A stretch of 64,000 nt of DNA from Pterobdella sp. o SKG-2022 (Eukaryota > Annelida > Clitellata > Hirudinida > Piscicolidae), in the NCBI GenBank assembly GCA_964035795.1, contig OZ038321.1, forward strand, positions 24,671,986 through 24,735,985, in the 5' to 3' direction. A program made the translations under genes and the position numbers. Within the stretch, counting starts at the first letter, position 1, and every line of letters starts with the position of its first letter. This document shows, piece by piece, positions 32,310 through 44,447 of this stretch. The notes below the pieces were generated by a model, which saw nothing but the letters and a program-made list of their open reading frames with translations, was not told the origin of the DNA and did not search any database.

Positions 32310-32700
32310 AATCCAGTTTTCTATCAGACTCGTCATCGGTGGTCATCATTTAGTCACATTTCTTAATAGTAAACGTGTTCAGACAGCCAAGGAAATATCC
32401 GCATTTTATATATCAGCTAATAGTCGCGAAACCATTCCTTAATCATCATCTACTTATACGATGAAAAAACAATCAATCAGAAAAATGAGCGAGCGAAAGA
32501 AAGTAAGCTAAAAGCATGCCTTTATATATTAACGATAGAGGGCAAAAACACTAAATATTTTCAATCATAGACAAAACAATTTATTTCATTGTTAAGTGTT
32601 GTAACTTACAAGTGAAAAATATTTTTTATAAAAATTTATTTTAGTATTTTAAAAGTTAAAAAACTTTAATTTATTTTAATTTGAATCAAAAACTTTCATT

Positions 32701-32755
32701 AACCGAATAATACGAAGCTCTTCCTAAGTTGAACTCACGTTAACAAGTATTCAGT
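32701..32755 (-). repeat. Family A repeat copy
   Basis: AATACGAAGCTCTTCCTAAG then TTGAACTCACGTTAACAAGT. A diverged family A half-element. Confidence 0.65.
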
Positions 32756-32883
32756 TTTAATTTAATGCCAACTCATTCAGAATTGTATCACATGCTTATT
32801 TTTATTTTAAGTGTTTTAATTCAAAAATAATTGTTTAAGTATAAATTTTGACGAAATATTTGTATGAAAACTATCGTCGGCCT

Positions 32884-32955
32884 TTATAGATCAATGTTTG
32901 AGCATTAGGCTAATTATCTAAAGTTACCGGGTTCGATCCCGCGCGCGTCGATAAT
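32884..32955 (+). ncRNA. tRNA-Ile(AAT)-like pseudogene or SINE head
   Basis: An A-box-like segment (TAGATCAATGTTTGAGC) is followed by an anticodon arm that folds well: TTAGG, loop CTAATTA with anticodon AAT, then TCTAA. A near-perfect B box follows (GGTTCGATCCC). The T stem has two mismatches and the acceptor ends do not pair, so a functional tRNA is unlikely. It may be a tRNA-derived SINE head; a family A repeat follows 60 bp downstream. Confidence 0.5.
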
Positions 32956-33009
32956 AAGCACCTGTCCCGCAGTGTGTTTTAGCTATATTAAACTTTAAAA
33001 ACTATTTGA

Positions 33010-33085
33010 ATTGAAAACTTTTATTAACTGAATAATAATACGAAGCTTTTCGTTAGTTGAACTCACATTATCAAGTATACAAACT
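33010..33085 (-). repeat. Family A repeat copy
   Basis: TTAACTGAATAATAATACGA, AGCTTTTCGTTAGTTGAACT and CACATTATCAAGTATAC. It matches the left half of the element at 42319-42457. Confidence 0.75.
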
Positions 33086-34097
33086 TAAAGACGTTGTTAA
33101 CTGCCATGGTAACATCATTTAATATTAATTCTATAACGCTTGACAAGAATAATCAAAGTAAAATTCTAAAATATAATTTTCTTGTATTTGGTTTTGAGTT
33201 GATTTAAGTTGTTATTTTTAAGAGATATCAAAATTTTTTTGTATAACATATTGCAAAGAAGCAATCCTACAATGCTGCGAAGATTGTATAGAGCTTTTTT
33301 TTTATACATTATTATTATTTATAAATTAAATTTTTAGCAAGCGCTTTGATCTATAAAGAACAGCGCTTTATGAATACCGCATTATATTAAATTAAGATTT
33401 GTACGAATCTCTTTCGGCTAATTGAAGTTTTAAAGACATTTGGAAAAATTTTTTTATAATGTTAATTCCTTAAGCAAAAACTTGAAATAAAGTTAAAAAG
33501 TTACATTATATTGTTGGTCAAAACTCATTAAAAAATTGCAAAAATAATGACATAATATTAATACAATTTGAAAGTTAGAATGAAATGTTCCTAAATAGTG
33601 AAATCCAAATGAATAAGTTTTTTCAAGGCACCTGCAAATCCTTACGAATTTGAAAAGCATTTTTAAAGTATTTCAAAAAACATTCTTCATTATAGAAAAA
33701 AAGTTTTAAGAAATTTTAAGATAGTTTTGAAAAAAATTTAAAATTTGAATAATAATTAAGAATCAAATTTTTAAGCATTATTTGATAATTGTCTTTAAAC
33801 TAAAAATGATCAGAGATTAATAAATGATTAAATAATTGAATATATGTACCACAGCCTATAAAACAATGTATCATATTTAACATCGAATACATATAAAAGG
33901 TAATAGCCACTGAAAATTGAAATCTGTACAATTATTAATTTGAATATCATACGAATCATGTAGAAATGAATTAAAAATTAAAAAGATAGGCTATTAAAGT
34001 TTCATTATTTTCAAAATAACTGAATAAAAAATATTAAAATAGTACCTTTATAACAACTATCATAACAAATACATTTATATAGAGCTTAATGGAATGG

Positions 34098-37000
34098 CTA
34101 TCGTTTGTTGTATGTTAACACCCTCTTTTCTTCCACTTCAGTATACTTCATTATCCTACACAGCACCTTCGCTAGTGTCTGTTATGGTGGCGAGTTTGAT
34201 GGGTGTTTTGAAGCATGAATTAATAGTATTAAAATATCACATTAAAGTCTTTTTTAAAATTCCTAATATGATTTCATTAGTCATATTTAATTATAAGGTT
34301 ATTTAACAATTTGAAAATCATTACCCTTACATTTTGAAAATGAAATAAAGATATACGCCAATAAAAACAATCTAGTAACAGATAAATATTATGAAACGAT
34401 TTAGAACAAATAAAAATCACTTCTTTGTCAGGACTTTCAGTCATATACTTGAACAAGACTGCCTTCAAATACTGCAGGTGTTACATGACATTACTAACAT
34501 AACAAAATTTAACCAAAAATAATAACGCCATTAACGTTTTATAATTTAGATCTCTAATTAAATGAGATTAAAAATTGAAAGATTCATAATGTGACTTAGA
34601 AACTCCTGAAGTTAACGTTACTATAATCATATTCATAATTTTTTGTATTGTATAAGGTATGCAGAGGGTAGAAATCTCACCTCAAACTCAACAGGAATAA
34701 TACCACATGAATCCAGTGACATTTGACTGTCTGTCTGGGAAACTCTCTTGTAGCATAATAATGTTATCATTAATAACTAATAATAATAATCTCCAGAGAC
34801 ATCACATATCAATGTTTTTCTATTTTTTTTAAATAACTTCACAAAAAGAAGCAATATTTTGAGGCTTTTTTATTCAACTAAAATTTCATAAAAATTCAAC
34901 TTTGTTACAATTCATTAGTATGTATATTTTCGAATAAGGTTCTCATTTTAAAATATACATACTAATGAATCATAACAAAGTTGAATTTTTAGTTGAATGA
35001 AAAATTCTAAAAAAATTGCCTTATTTTGTGAAGTAATAATAATTTCTTGAATAAATAAAACCCCTCCAGCTATATTGTAGTTAAACTGATTAGTGGGAAT
35101 ATATAATTTTTACATATGAAAATAACTCAAATCATCGTTACTTTATATTCCCTCCACTAATCTGGAGCACAAGAACTTAGAAATGAAATTCATCATATAC
35201 ACATGCTTAACAATAGCATTACGAGACCATATCGGTACCTTCAAGTCTGATAAGTTGATGCTGTGGTGGCTTTCCTCCAACTTCTAAAATAATTTGAAAA
35301 TTCTCTAGAAAAGCTTTATATATATGTGTGTGTATATATATTATTAGAACCTTATGAAGTTATAAAAACATTATGTTTATCCTTAGAATTTTATGGTGTA
35401 GACATAATTGAAACTTGAAATCATATATTCTTAATGTTTGAACACCTTAAAACGCAATAAATGTGAATGAAACCCAAAAAACGCACTTTTTTTATTTCTT
35501 CATTTTTATCCATGATAGCCTTGTCTTTCTCTATGATTTCCTCTTCCAACTCCGCACATTTCTGATTCAGCTCTTCCCAAGCATCATTGCTATGCATGGT
35601 GAGTAACTATCGCGTGGAGTTGTATTTTATCATTAGATCATACCACTGTGGTATGTATGCCGTAGATATTTATGAGAGAATTCGAGTAAATTTGTCAGAC
35701 AAAAACAGCTATAATTTCTGATAAGTTTAGCCTTATCATAAAATTTTTTTTCACTAATGCTAAGACTAAACTTATCAAAAGTTATAGCTGTTTTTGCTCA
35801 ATAAATTTACTAAAATTCCTTCATAAATCGATGTTAAAAATTCTTGAATATTGCTTATGAGTACATTAAGATATCATTTAACTTTTTAGGGACATCCTAA
35901 TGTACTTGTAAGCAATATCAACAGTTTTCAACGTCAATCTATGGGAAAAAATTAGTACATTTATTGGGCAAAAAACAGCTATAATTTTCGATAAGGCTAA
36001 TGTTTTATGATAAAGCTAAACTTATCGGAAATTAAAGACATCATAAATATACACATGAATGATCCATAATGTTTTGTGTTTTATTATTGAACCGTATCGC
36101 TCCTTCAAATGGAGTTTGCATCTTATGTATAGGTATATGACGGATGAGGTTGTTTCCTTGATAAAATCAAGACTCTGGTTTTTATCATATCATTTCAAAC
36201 GGATAAATTACATCTAATAAACGGTAAATGTGAATAAATATATATTTGGTTTTTGTTTTGTTAAAAACAGCATAAATGGTTGATGTATAACAAACCTTTC
36301 ATAATCAATGAATTTTTTAGTATTAATAAACCCTTTAGAATCGGTTTTATTGGCTCTAAGGTAAACATACAATAACCAAATAACAAACACAATGTCAACC
36401 TGGTTGTTAAGATCGATGACCTGCTGTCCAAGTTCATCAAGCTGGTCATCCTTGAACCTCACATCCTCTCTAGCATCCTTCAGCTCATCCTCCATCGTCC
36501 TCATCCTCACCTCCGTGTCCCTCTCAGAATCCTCTGTGTCGTTTGTAGTTTTATATTGGTATTTATCTATAATGACTATGGTATTCTTATCAACGTATGA
36601 AGAATAGTATTTATCTACAATTCTTTTTTTAATACTTAAATTATCAAAGCGAAAGTAATTTTATTTAAAAAAATATATATGTTCAACGTTCTTATTGCTA
36701 ATTTCTAATGCTTTATATTATATTATCATTATCTAAGCAAAGATTATTTTAGTTAAAAATTTTGTTTTATGTATTATTGTAAAACTCTAATGCTTAATAG
36801 CACACGAACCAAGTGTCTTTGTGAAGTTGACTTGGTATTGTTGCTCTTTTTGAGTCAATGTCGTCTGAAACTCTCTCATGAGTTTTTTTATCTTCTCCAT
36901 ATGATCATTTTCCTTCTCGCTCAGTTCCTCTGTGTATTCTTGTTTGAGTCTGTCGTGTGAGGTTCGATGGAGTTGTTTGGTTTTAAGATAGGTAGGAATG

Positions 37001-40000
37001 AAATGATTAATATTTAATATATTATTGAACAATAAATATTTTAATTGTTATAAAGTATAAAATCTTTTGTGGAGCTTTCCAAGAATTTTATATGATATGA
37101 ACAGTAACTTTTTCAGAAACATCTTAATTTACTTATAGAAATATTAAAAAATTTTCAACGTCTATTTATGAAAAAATTTTAGTACATTCATTAAGCAAAA
37201 TTTTCGATAATTTTAGCTCTATCATAAAACATTAGCGGAAAAAATTTACTAATTTTTTATGATAAAGCTAAAATTATCGAAAACTATGGCTGATTTTGCT
37301 TAAAAAATGCACTAAAACTCTTCCATAAATCGATGTTGGAAATTGTTAAATATGATATGAAAAGCAAATTACCTTTCTATTTCAGTGTTTTTAGTCTTTT
37401 CAGCATCCTTGGATAAACTTTGGTGCTTTTCTTTCAAAGCGTCGTGTTCTTCCTTGAGCTTGTTGTGCAGTTTAGAGAGGGTTTTGAGTTCTTTGCGCAG
37501 TTCTTTATTACTGCTATCGTTTCCGTGGTTGAATGTTTCGATTTTCTCTTTCAAGTCCTCGTTTTCTCTCGTTAATTCTTTGAGTTCGTTGTTTAAACTT
37601 GTGATTTTGTGTGTTAATTTTTCGTTATCGTTTTTAAGTTCTTCAAACTGGGTTGCGAGGATTTTTATGTCATTTTCTTGGTTCTTTTCGAGTTTTTCAA
37701 TGGTTTCTTTTTTGATTGTATTTTCTGCCTCAAATTGACTTTCTTTTTCTTTGAGGTCGTTTCTAACTCTTTCCACTTCCGCCATCAACTCATCAGCCAT
37801 TTTAGTTTTGGAGGTCAAATCAATATCGATCTTCTCGATTGCTAACTTCAATTCGTTGTTTTGTGAGTTCAATTGAGTTATTTCATTTGATTTTATCATA
37901 ACTTCCTCTTCGTGTTTTTTAATCTCCTCGGAGGATTTATCTTTGTTTGAAGCCTCTTTGGTGAGGTCTTCAATTCGTTTTCTGAGTTGTTTTATTTTTA
38001 TTTCCGCCTTCTTTTTGAGCTCATTCATTTTCTCAGTCCATGTATTTTCTTTTTCTTTTATGGACAACTCGAGTTTTTCATAAAAGATTTTCTCTTCTTG
38101 AATTTTTTTATCGTAATCTTTAATAATTGAATCTTGTGAGCATTTTAGATCTTCGATGGTTTTTTTAGAAACATCAATTTCGTCTTCATAGCGTTTAATG
38201 TTGTCTTTGAAACTATCAGCTTCTTGTCTGAGTGATTGGTTTTCACTCTGCAGTGACGTCAGGGTGTTGTTGATCTCTTGCAAGCTTTCAGAAGATTTCG
38301 AATCATTTTCTTGTAGATTTGATTTCATTTCATCATTCTCTTTCTGTAAAGCATCTCTTGTTTCTAAAGCTTCGGCAAGTTTTAATTCTAAAGCTTCGCT
38401 GTTATTTTTATATTTTTCTGTTTCGATTTTATCCTTTTCAATTTCAATTATTTTGTTTTCAAGTTGTTCTTTGATGTCGCTAATTTCGAATTCTGACTTT
38501 TTATTGTTCTCATCAATTTTTTGTTGAAGGTCTGTTATTTCTTTACTTTTTTTCAATATATCATCATTAATTTGAGACATTTTATTATCATATTCACTCT
38601 TCATTCTGCATATCTTATCCTCGTATTTTTTGCTGAGATCAACACACTGGTTACTCTGTTCAGTTTTAACTTTTATTTCTTCTTCCAAAGACTTAGTTCT
38701 CTCATTATGTTGAGCATTATCATCATGCAACCTACTTAGCTCTTTAGTCAACTCTTCAAGTTTTTCTTTTTGAGACTCGTTTTCTTTTTGTAATTTTTTA
38801 TTCTTTGCTTCCAAGTTCTTGTTCATCTCCTCCACTCCACACACTCGCTCACGAAGGATCTTTTCCCCATCCCCCTTCTCACCCATCAACTTTTGTAGCT
38901 CATCCCTCTCCCCTCTCAACTCATTATCAAACTTTTTTAGTTTTGTTATTTCTATGTTATTTTTTTCTATCGTGTCTATTAAAGCAACTTCCTTCTCCTT
39001 TAGAGTAGATATTTCGTTGTTAAGAGTGACTACAGATTGGTTGAGAGCTTGAATGGTGATCTTGGTGTGGTTATCTAATTTTTCATATTTATCGGAATTT
39101 TTTTTCACTTCTTGTTGTAATTCTTCGTATTTCTTCTGTGTTTGTGTATTCTGGGTGCTCAATGATTTAACATTCTCATCATGTGTTTTTATTAAACTTT
39201 CTTTTTCTTTTAATAAAATATCTAAATCATTTTTCAAAGAAGTCATTTTTTCTTCGTTTTCAGCAAGTTTATTTTTGCTATTAGTTCTAATTTCGTTAAA
39301 CTTATTTTTCAACATCTCCAACTTCTCCTTATGATCTGCCTTCAACTTTTTGACTTCATTAGTTTTCAATTCCAATTGTTCTTTAAGCAAAACGACTTCG
39401 TTTGATATTTCTGATGATATTCTAGCACCTGCTTCAAGTTTAGTCAGGGTCTCTTCTTTGGTTTTTGTTGCTTCTTTCAGTTCCTCGTTGAGGGAAATGA
39501 TTTCGCTTTTATCATTTTCAAGTTTTGCTCTCAAATCACAAATCTCCTTGTTCAAATCATCGTTGGATGAGTTTGCATTTTGTAAATCATTCTGAACCAT
39601 TTCCACCGTGATTTGAAGTTGATCAAACATTTCCTTTAACCTTTCCGTTTCTTTCTTCAAACTTTCATTCTCTTTATTCACCTGCTCCATTTTTGAAACT
39701 ACTTCGTCATTCTTTTTCAATTCTTGGATTTCTGAAGTCAAGTTCTTAGTGAGAGTTTCATTTTCTTCTAATATAATTTTCAACTCATCATTCTTCGAAA
39801 CAAACTCAGCTAGTTGATGCTTCATCTCCTCGTTCTTTTTCGATAGTTCCTTCGATAAGAGTTCTTGCTCATTGAATCTAACCACCGACTCTTCGTTCAC
39901 TTCTTCGAACGTCTTCACCCGAGAGACTAATTGAATATTTTCATTTTGTATACGAGTCACATCATCATTCAATTCGCGAAAAATCTCTTCCTTTTCTGAT

Positions 40001-42865
40001 AATTTTTTCTCCTCACAACTCAATTTTTGCTGCAAGTCTTCATTGTTAGTTTTGAGTTTTATGATATCTTGTTTGAGAGCGCATACCTCCTTATTTAAGC
40101 TCTCAATACTTGAATCCATATTATCTTTGGATGCTTTCAGTTTTTCGAAACTTTTTTTATTAACATTAATTTCTTCACAAACTTGTTCATACTCTCCTTT
40201 CAAGTATTCATAATTTTCAGATTTAACCTTCAACTCCAACGTCAACTTGTTGAGTTCGTTCTTCAATGAATCTAGCTCATCATCAATCAAATTATGCTTC
40301 TCTTTGATTATGTCACTTTCATCATGCTTGGCCAGTAAATCCTTCTCTAGTTCAATTTTTTCATTGACAACTTTATTGAAGCTTTCTTGTAGAGTTGATA
40401 TTTCATCCATTAATCGAGTGTTTTTTTCTTTTAGAACATCAATAACTCCACTCATCTCCATTAATCTACCATCGCTTTTTGATGCACCACCCATCATCTC
40501 AACATCTTCCCTTGATACTTGAAGTTGTTGGGCTTTCACTTCATCAGAGTGCAACGTAGCTTCTTCCACAGACTCAATTTCTACTTTTTTTGAGCCAGTC
40601 TTCATCTGATCTACAAGGCTAATATATTGCTCCTGTAGTTGTTCATAATCAATTCTGAGTGACTCGAACTTTTCTAACAAAGAGCCTTTTATCATTTTAT
40701 CATCATCAGTATCACAATAGTCACTGTTGACTTGATCGCTATTGCACTGATCATCTTGCACCACCACCAGATTAGGTCGATGGGTCTTCAAGAAAGGGTA
40801 GCATTGGTCAACTTGAACGTTTCCTTTCGCTTGTTCTAGCCCTTCTGACAGCCTTCTTTGAGAATATTGTTGTTCATACTTCTCGCAACTCTCTTTCCAT
40901 TTGGATAGCAAACGATTTAAATAATCATCACCGCTGTTATGTAGGATGAGGTTGTCATAATCCTCAATGAAGCTTCCACCCTCCTGGTTACCACCACATT
41001 CCACCTCATCCTCCGTCACCCAACCATCATCATCATCATCAGCATCATCATCATATCTGGTGGATTGTGGGGGTGAGTCATCGTTGTTATTCGACACTTC
41101 ATCAGCGTTCTTCAATTTGAGCATGCTCTTATACAAGCCACTTTTAAGTACACTTACTATCGAGTTCTTCAGCTCTTCGTTATGTTTGAATAAGAAATCA
41201 CCATTTAAATCGTTGTTTTCGTCATAAAGTTTTGTGTATAGAGCACACACTTCAGGGTCGAGAGATAAGTTGGCCTGGTTACATTTTTGTTCTTCCACAT
41301 TATGGGAAATATTGTTGTTGCTTATGGAAGTTTTATTTGTGCTTAAACTATGTTCGGAATGGTTGTGAGAATCGAGAACGACAACCTTGAAAACACATTG
41401 GCAAATTTTCTTGAATACTCTGGCTTGTCTTTTGAACTTTAACAGATTCTTCCTTATATCGTTATTTTCTGAAACTAATTTATCCAGCACACACCTCTCA
41501 TCAGTGTGACTTCCAGGTTGGTTTGGAACAATGGTACGATGCTCTCCAAAGAGAGAAGATGAAGGCAAAGATGTAGACGAGGAAACATTGTGAACTTCAA
41601 CAGAAGGTGGATCATTGTTAACCTCCTTACCAACAAAGCTCTTGATCTGATTCTCAGCATCTTGAACCTTATTGGTGAGTAATTTATTCTGGTCCATTAG
41701 GGTGGCCACTTGTTCTTCCAGGTGAGTCTTTTCCTCCACCAGCCTCCTCAGATCCTCCAGTAACACATTGTTCCCATGCAACTCCTTCATCCACTTCTTC
41801 TTCTCACCTCGGTAATTACTCAATTCCTCTTGCAAATCCTCTATCTTGTCCTTCAACTGGCCATTAAGCTTGTTGAACTCCTGGTGTTCGGCTTTCTAGG
41901 GGATTAAGATACTAGGTAAATTACTCATCAAAATGATATCATGTCATACCATATCTTTAAAATAATATATAGATGAATAATTTTTTAAAATAATTCAATA
42001 TAAAATTTCAATGGAAAATATTTTAATTGAAAACAAAAATAATTGTCGTAATACGTTATCGTGATGTATTGATATGATTAATAATTATATTAACTCGAAA
42101 AACAATATAAAAAGTTTATTAAATTTTGATATTGTATAACAGAAAAAAAAAATAGAATTTGTTATTTTTCAGAAAATTCTAAGCTTTTGATTTACACTAG
42201 GTATCATTATGAGTAACTAACATTGTAAATAAAACCTTTTTTACGTTTTTATCGAATTCAGTTAAAAATTTATCAATATTTTGATAATATATATGATCAA
42301 CTAAACTAGCCTATTAACAAAAACGATTTGAATCAAATACTTTTATCAACTGAATAATAATATGAAGCTTTTCGTAAGTTGAACTCACATTATCAAGTAT
42401 ACAAAAAGCTTCGTATTATTATTCAGCTAATGAAAGTGTTTGATTCAAATCGTTTTTGGTAATATATGTTAGTTAAATCATTATATCTTGATATACTACA
42501 ATATAAATTATAAAAAATATTAATAGTTCATTATAATTACTATACAACACAACTATAACACCATGCGATTGATAATAACACTAATAAGTTTAAAAAAACC
42601 TCGTTCAGAAGCTGATTCTTTTCATTGGTCAGTACTTTTATTTCTTCTCGATGGTCCAGTATTGTGGTTTTGCAGTTGCTTAGTAACTTCGTTAACTTAG
42701 CGTTCTAGAGGATTGAAGAGATTAATGAAATTCACATTATTGAAGGCACATTAGTGTGTTGAAATGGAGATAAAGGAAATATAAAATTGCAAAAAATTTT
42801 TTGTAAATGGAGTAAATCTTGCCACCTTCAGTATAGTGGAGATTAAGCCGGATTTTAAATATTGG

Positions 42866-42899
<34 letters not shown>

Positions 42900-42904
42900 C
42901 CTAC

Positions 42905-42959
<55 letters not shown>

Positions 42960-42964
42960 CCTAC

Positions 42965-43020
<56 letters not shown>

Positions 43021-44403
43021 TTATCTATCTACATTAATTAAAATACAATTATTTACCTTGAACTGATATGGAAATAAAGGCGTCAAAGCCATTGTTATGA
43101 GAAAATGAACAATGATGATAACAATAATATAAACAAATATATTCATTTGAAACTAATGTTTTACTGCTCTAACGTAATTGCAATGGCAATGTAGTCATAG
43201 AAATCAATAGGGATATACAGAAAAATGTTATTGTGAGTTGAAAAAGCTTTATTATTAATTAAAGAAAGCCATAGAATTTTTAAACTTCGATTTGAATAAA
43301 CGCAAATTTAAAATATTAACAAGTTAGCACCATTCTAGGCTTTCGAAAAACATGCTTTTACAGATACGTGTAACAATCAAACTGCAATAAATAAGATTGC
43401 AACCTTACATAGATTTAGTAAGTACAATCAATAAAAGTTGAATCAAAACATCAAGAATAATAATGAAAATATTAATAGCAAAACTAAAGATTCTGTGGGA
43501 TTTTATATTGCATGTAGATACATGTTATACCAAAAAACCCAAATATAATCACATTTTTAACAATGACTTCATCGTCAACATAGCTATTCGAAAGAATACC
43601 AGATATTCAGTGAAAAAGAAAAATAGCAAGAATTGGCAGAATAAATTTCCTAGATTATCAAATTTTAAACGATTAACACTTAGAAGGTAACAAATCCGAT
43701 AACAACAAAAACGCGTAGAATAGCTAATTATCTAAAACTGATTAGTGTTGATATATTTTTGAATCTATAAAAAAGCAGCTTTGCCAGATAGTGGGTTTAT
43801 ATAAGAGTGCAAGATAAATGCCAGAAAGATTTTAATAATGCTGACCACCATAGGCTTTTGACTCGGTACCAAGCCATAACCAGCTCAACGGTGGATGAAT
43901 GCCCATAGAAGGTAGAATAGCATTAAGAAACCATTAATAAAACTGTTATACACAATTTTTTAAAACAATTCATCAGTTTTCCTAATCAAACAAAAAGTAT
44001 AATGCTATTGAAAAAAAAAAAATAATAAATTGAATATCCTTGTATTCAAAACAATAATGGAAATGTTTTAAATCAATTTATTTTTATACCCCCTTTTTCT
44101 TTATAAAAGACGGCTATATTCCAATAATAAAACAAAATGATAGAAAAATAACAACAACAGCAAAAACACCAACAACCTTTTCCTTAAGAGCATCAATCTC
44201 TTGAATGCTCTGTTGAAGTTTTTGATCCTCCTCCGTTTCAAGCTGTCCCTTCTCATTCACCTTCAAGCCCCCTTTCAATACTGATACCTGCGTTGTTTTG
44301 TGTATGTCAATTATCGTGATGGTAATTGAAATAATAACAAAAATAATTATAACAATGTTAAGATTACTACAACTAGTACAACTTTCACTACTACTACTAC
44401 TAC

Positions 44404-44447
<44 letters not shown>

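Larger units (their letters stand above)
28871..34097. other. 5.2-kb gene-poor, repeat-bearing intergenic region
   Basis: Between the 5' end of WDR11 and the 3' end of the golgin gene. It holds a palindromic element (29750-29950), two short ORFs of uncertain status (31120-31212, 32136-32309), a tRNA-like sequence (about 32884-32955) and two family A copies. No spliced gene could be assembled. Confidence 0.5.

Noticed and set aside
32485..32502. ATG AGC GAG CGA AAG AAA followed by GTAAGC, resembling the first exon of YJU2/CCDC94
   Set aside because: The family continues with a strongly conserved NKYYPPDF-type segment, and nothing like it was found downstream before the next gene.
37385..41227. 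Many plus-strand ORFs rich in Ser, Leu and Phe opposite the golgin gene
   Set aside because: They are mirror frames of the coiled-coil exon, which lacks stops on the opposite strand because of its Glu/Lys codon bias.
42860..43030. Regular repeat-spacer appearance of the CTAT array
   Set aside because: The interruptions are identical and the rest is pure tetranucleotide, so it is a microsatellite and not a CRISPR array.
42836..43066. ORF encoding a repeated Tyr-Leu-Ser-Ile peptide
   Set aside because: Simple translation of the CTAT microsatellite.
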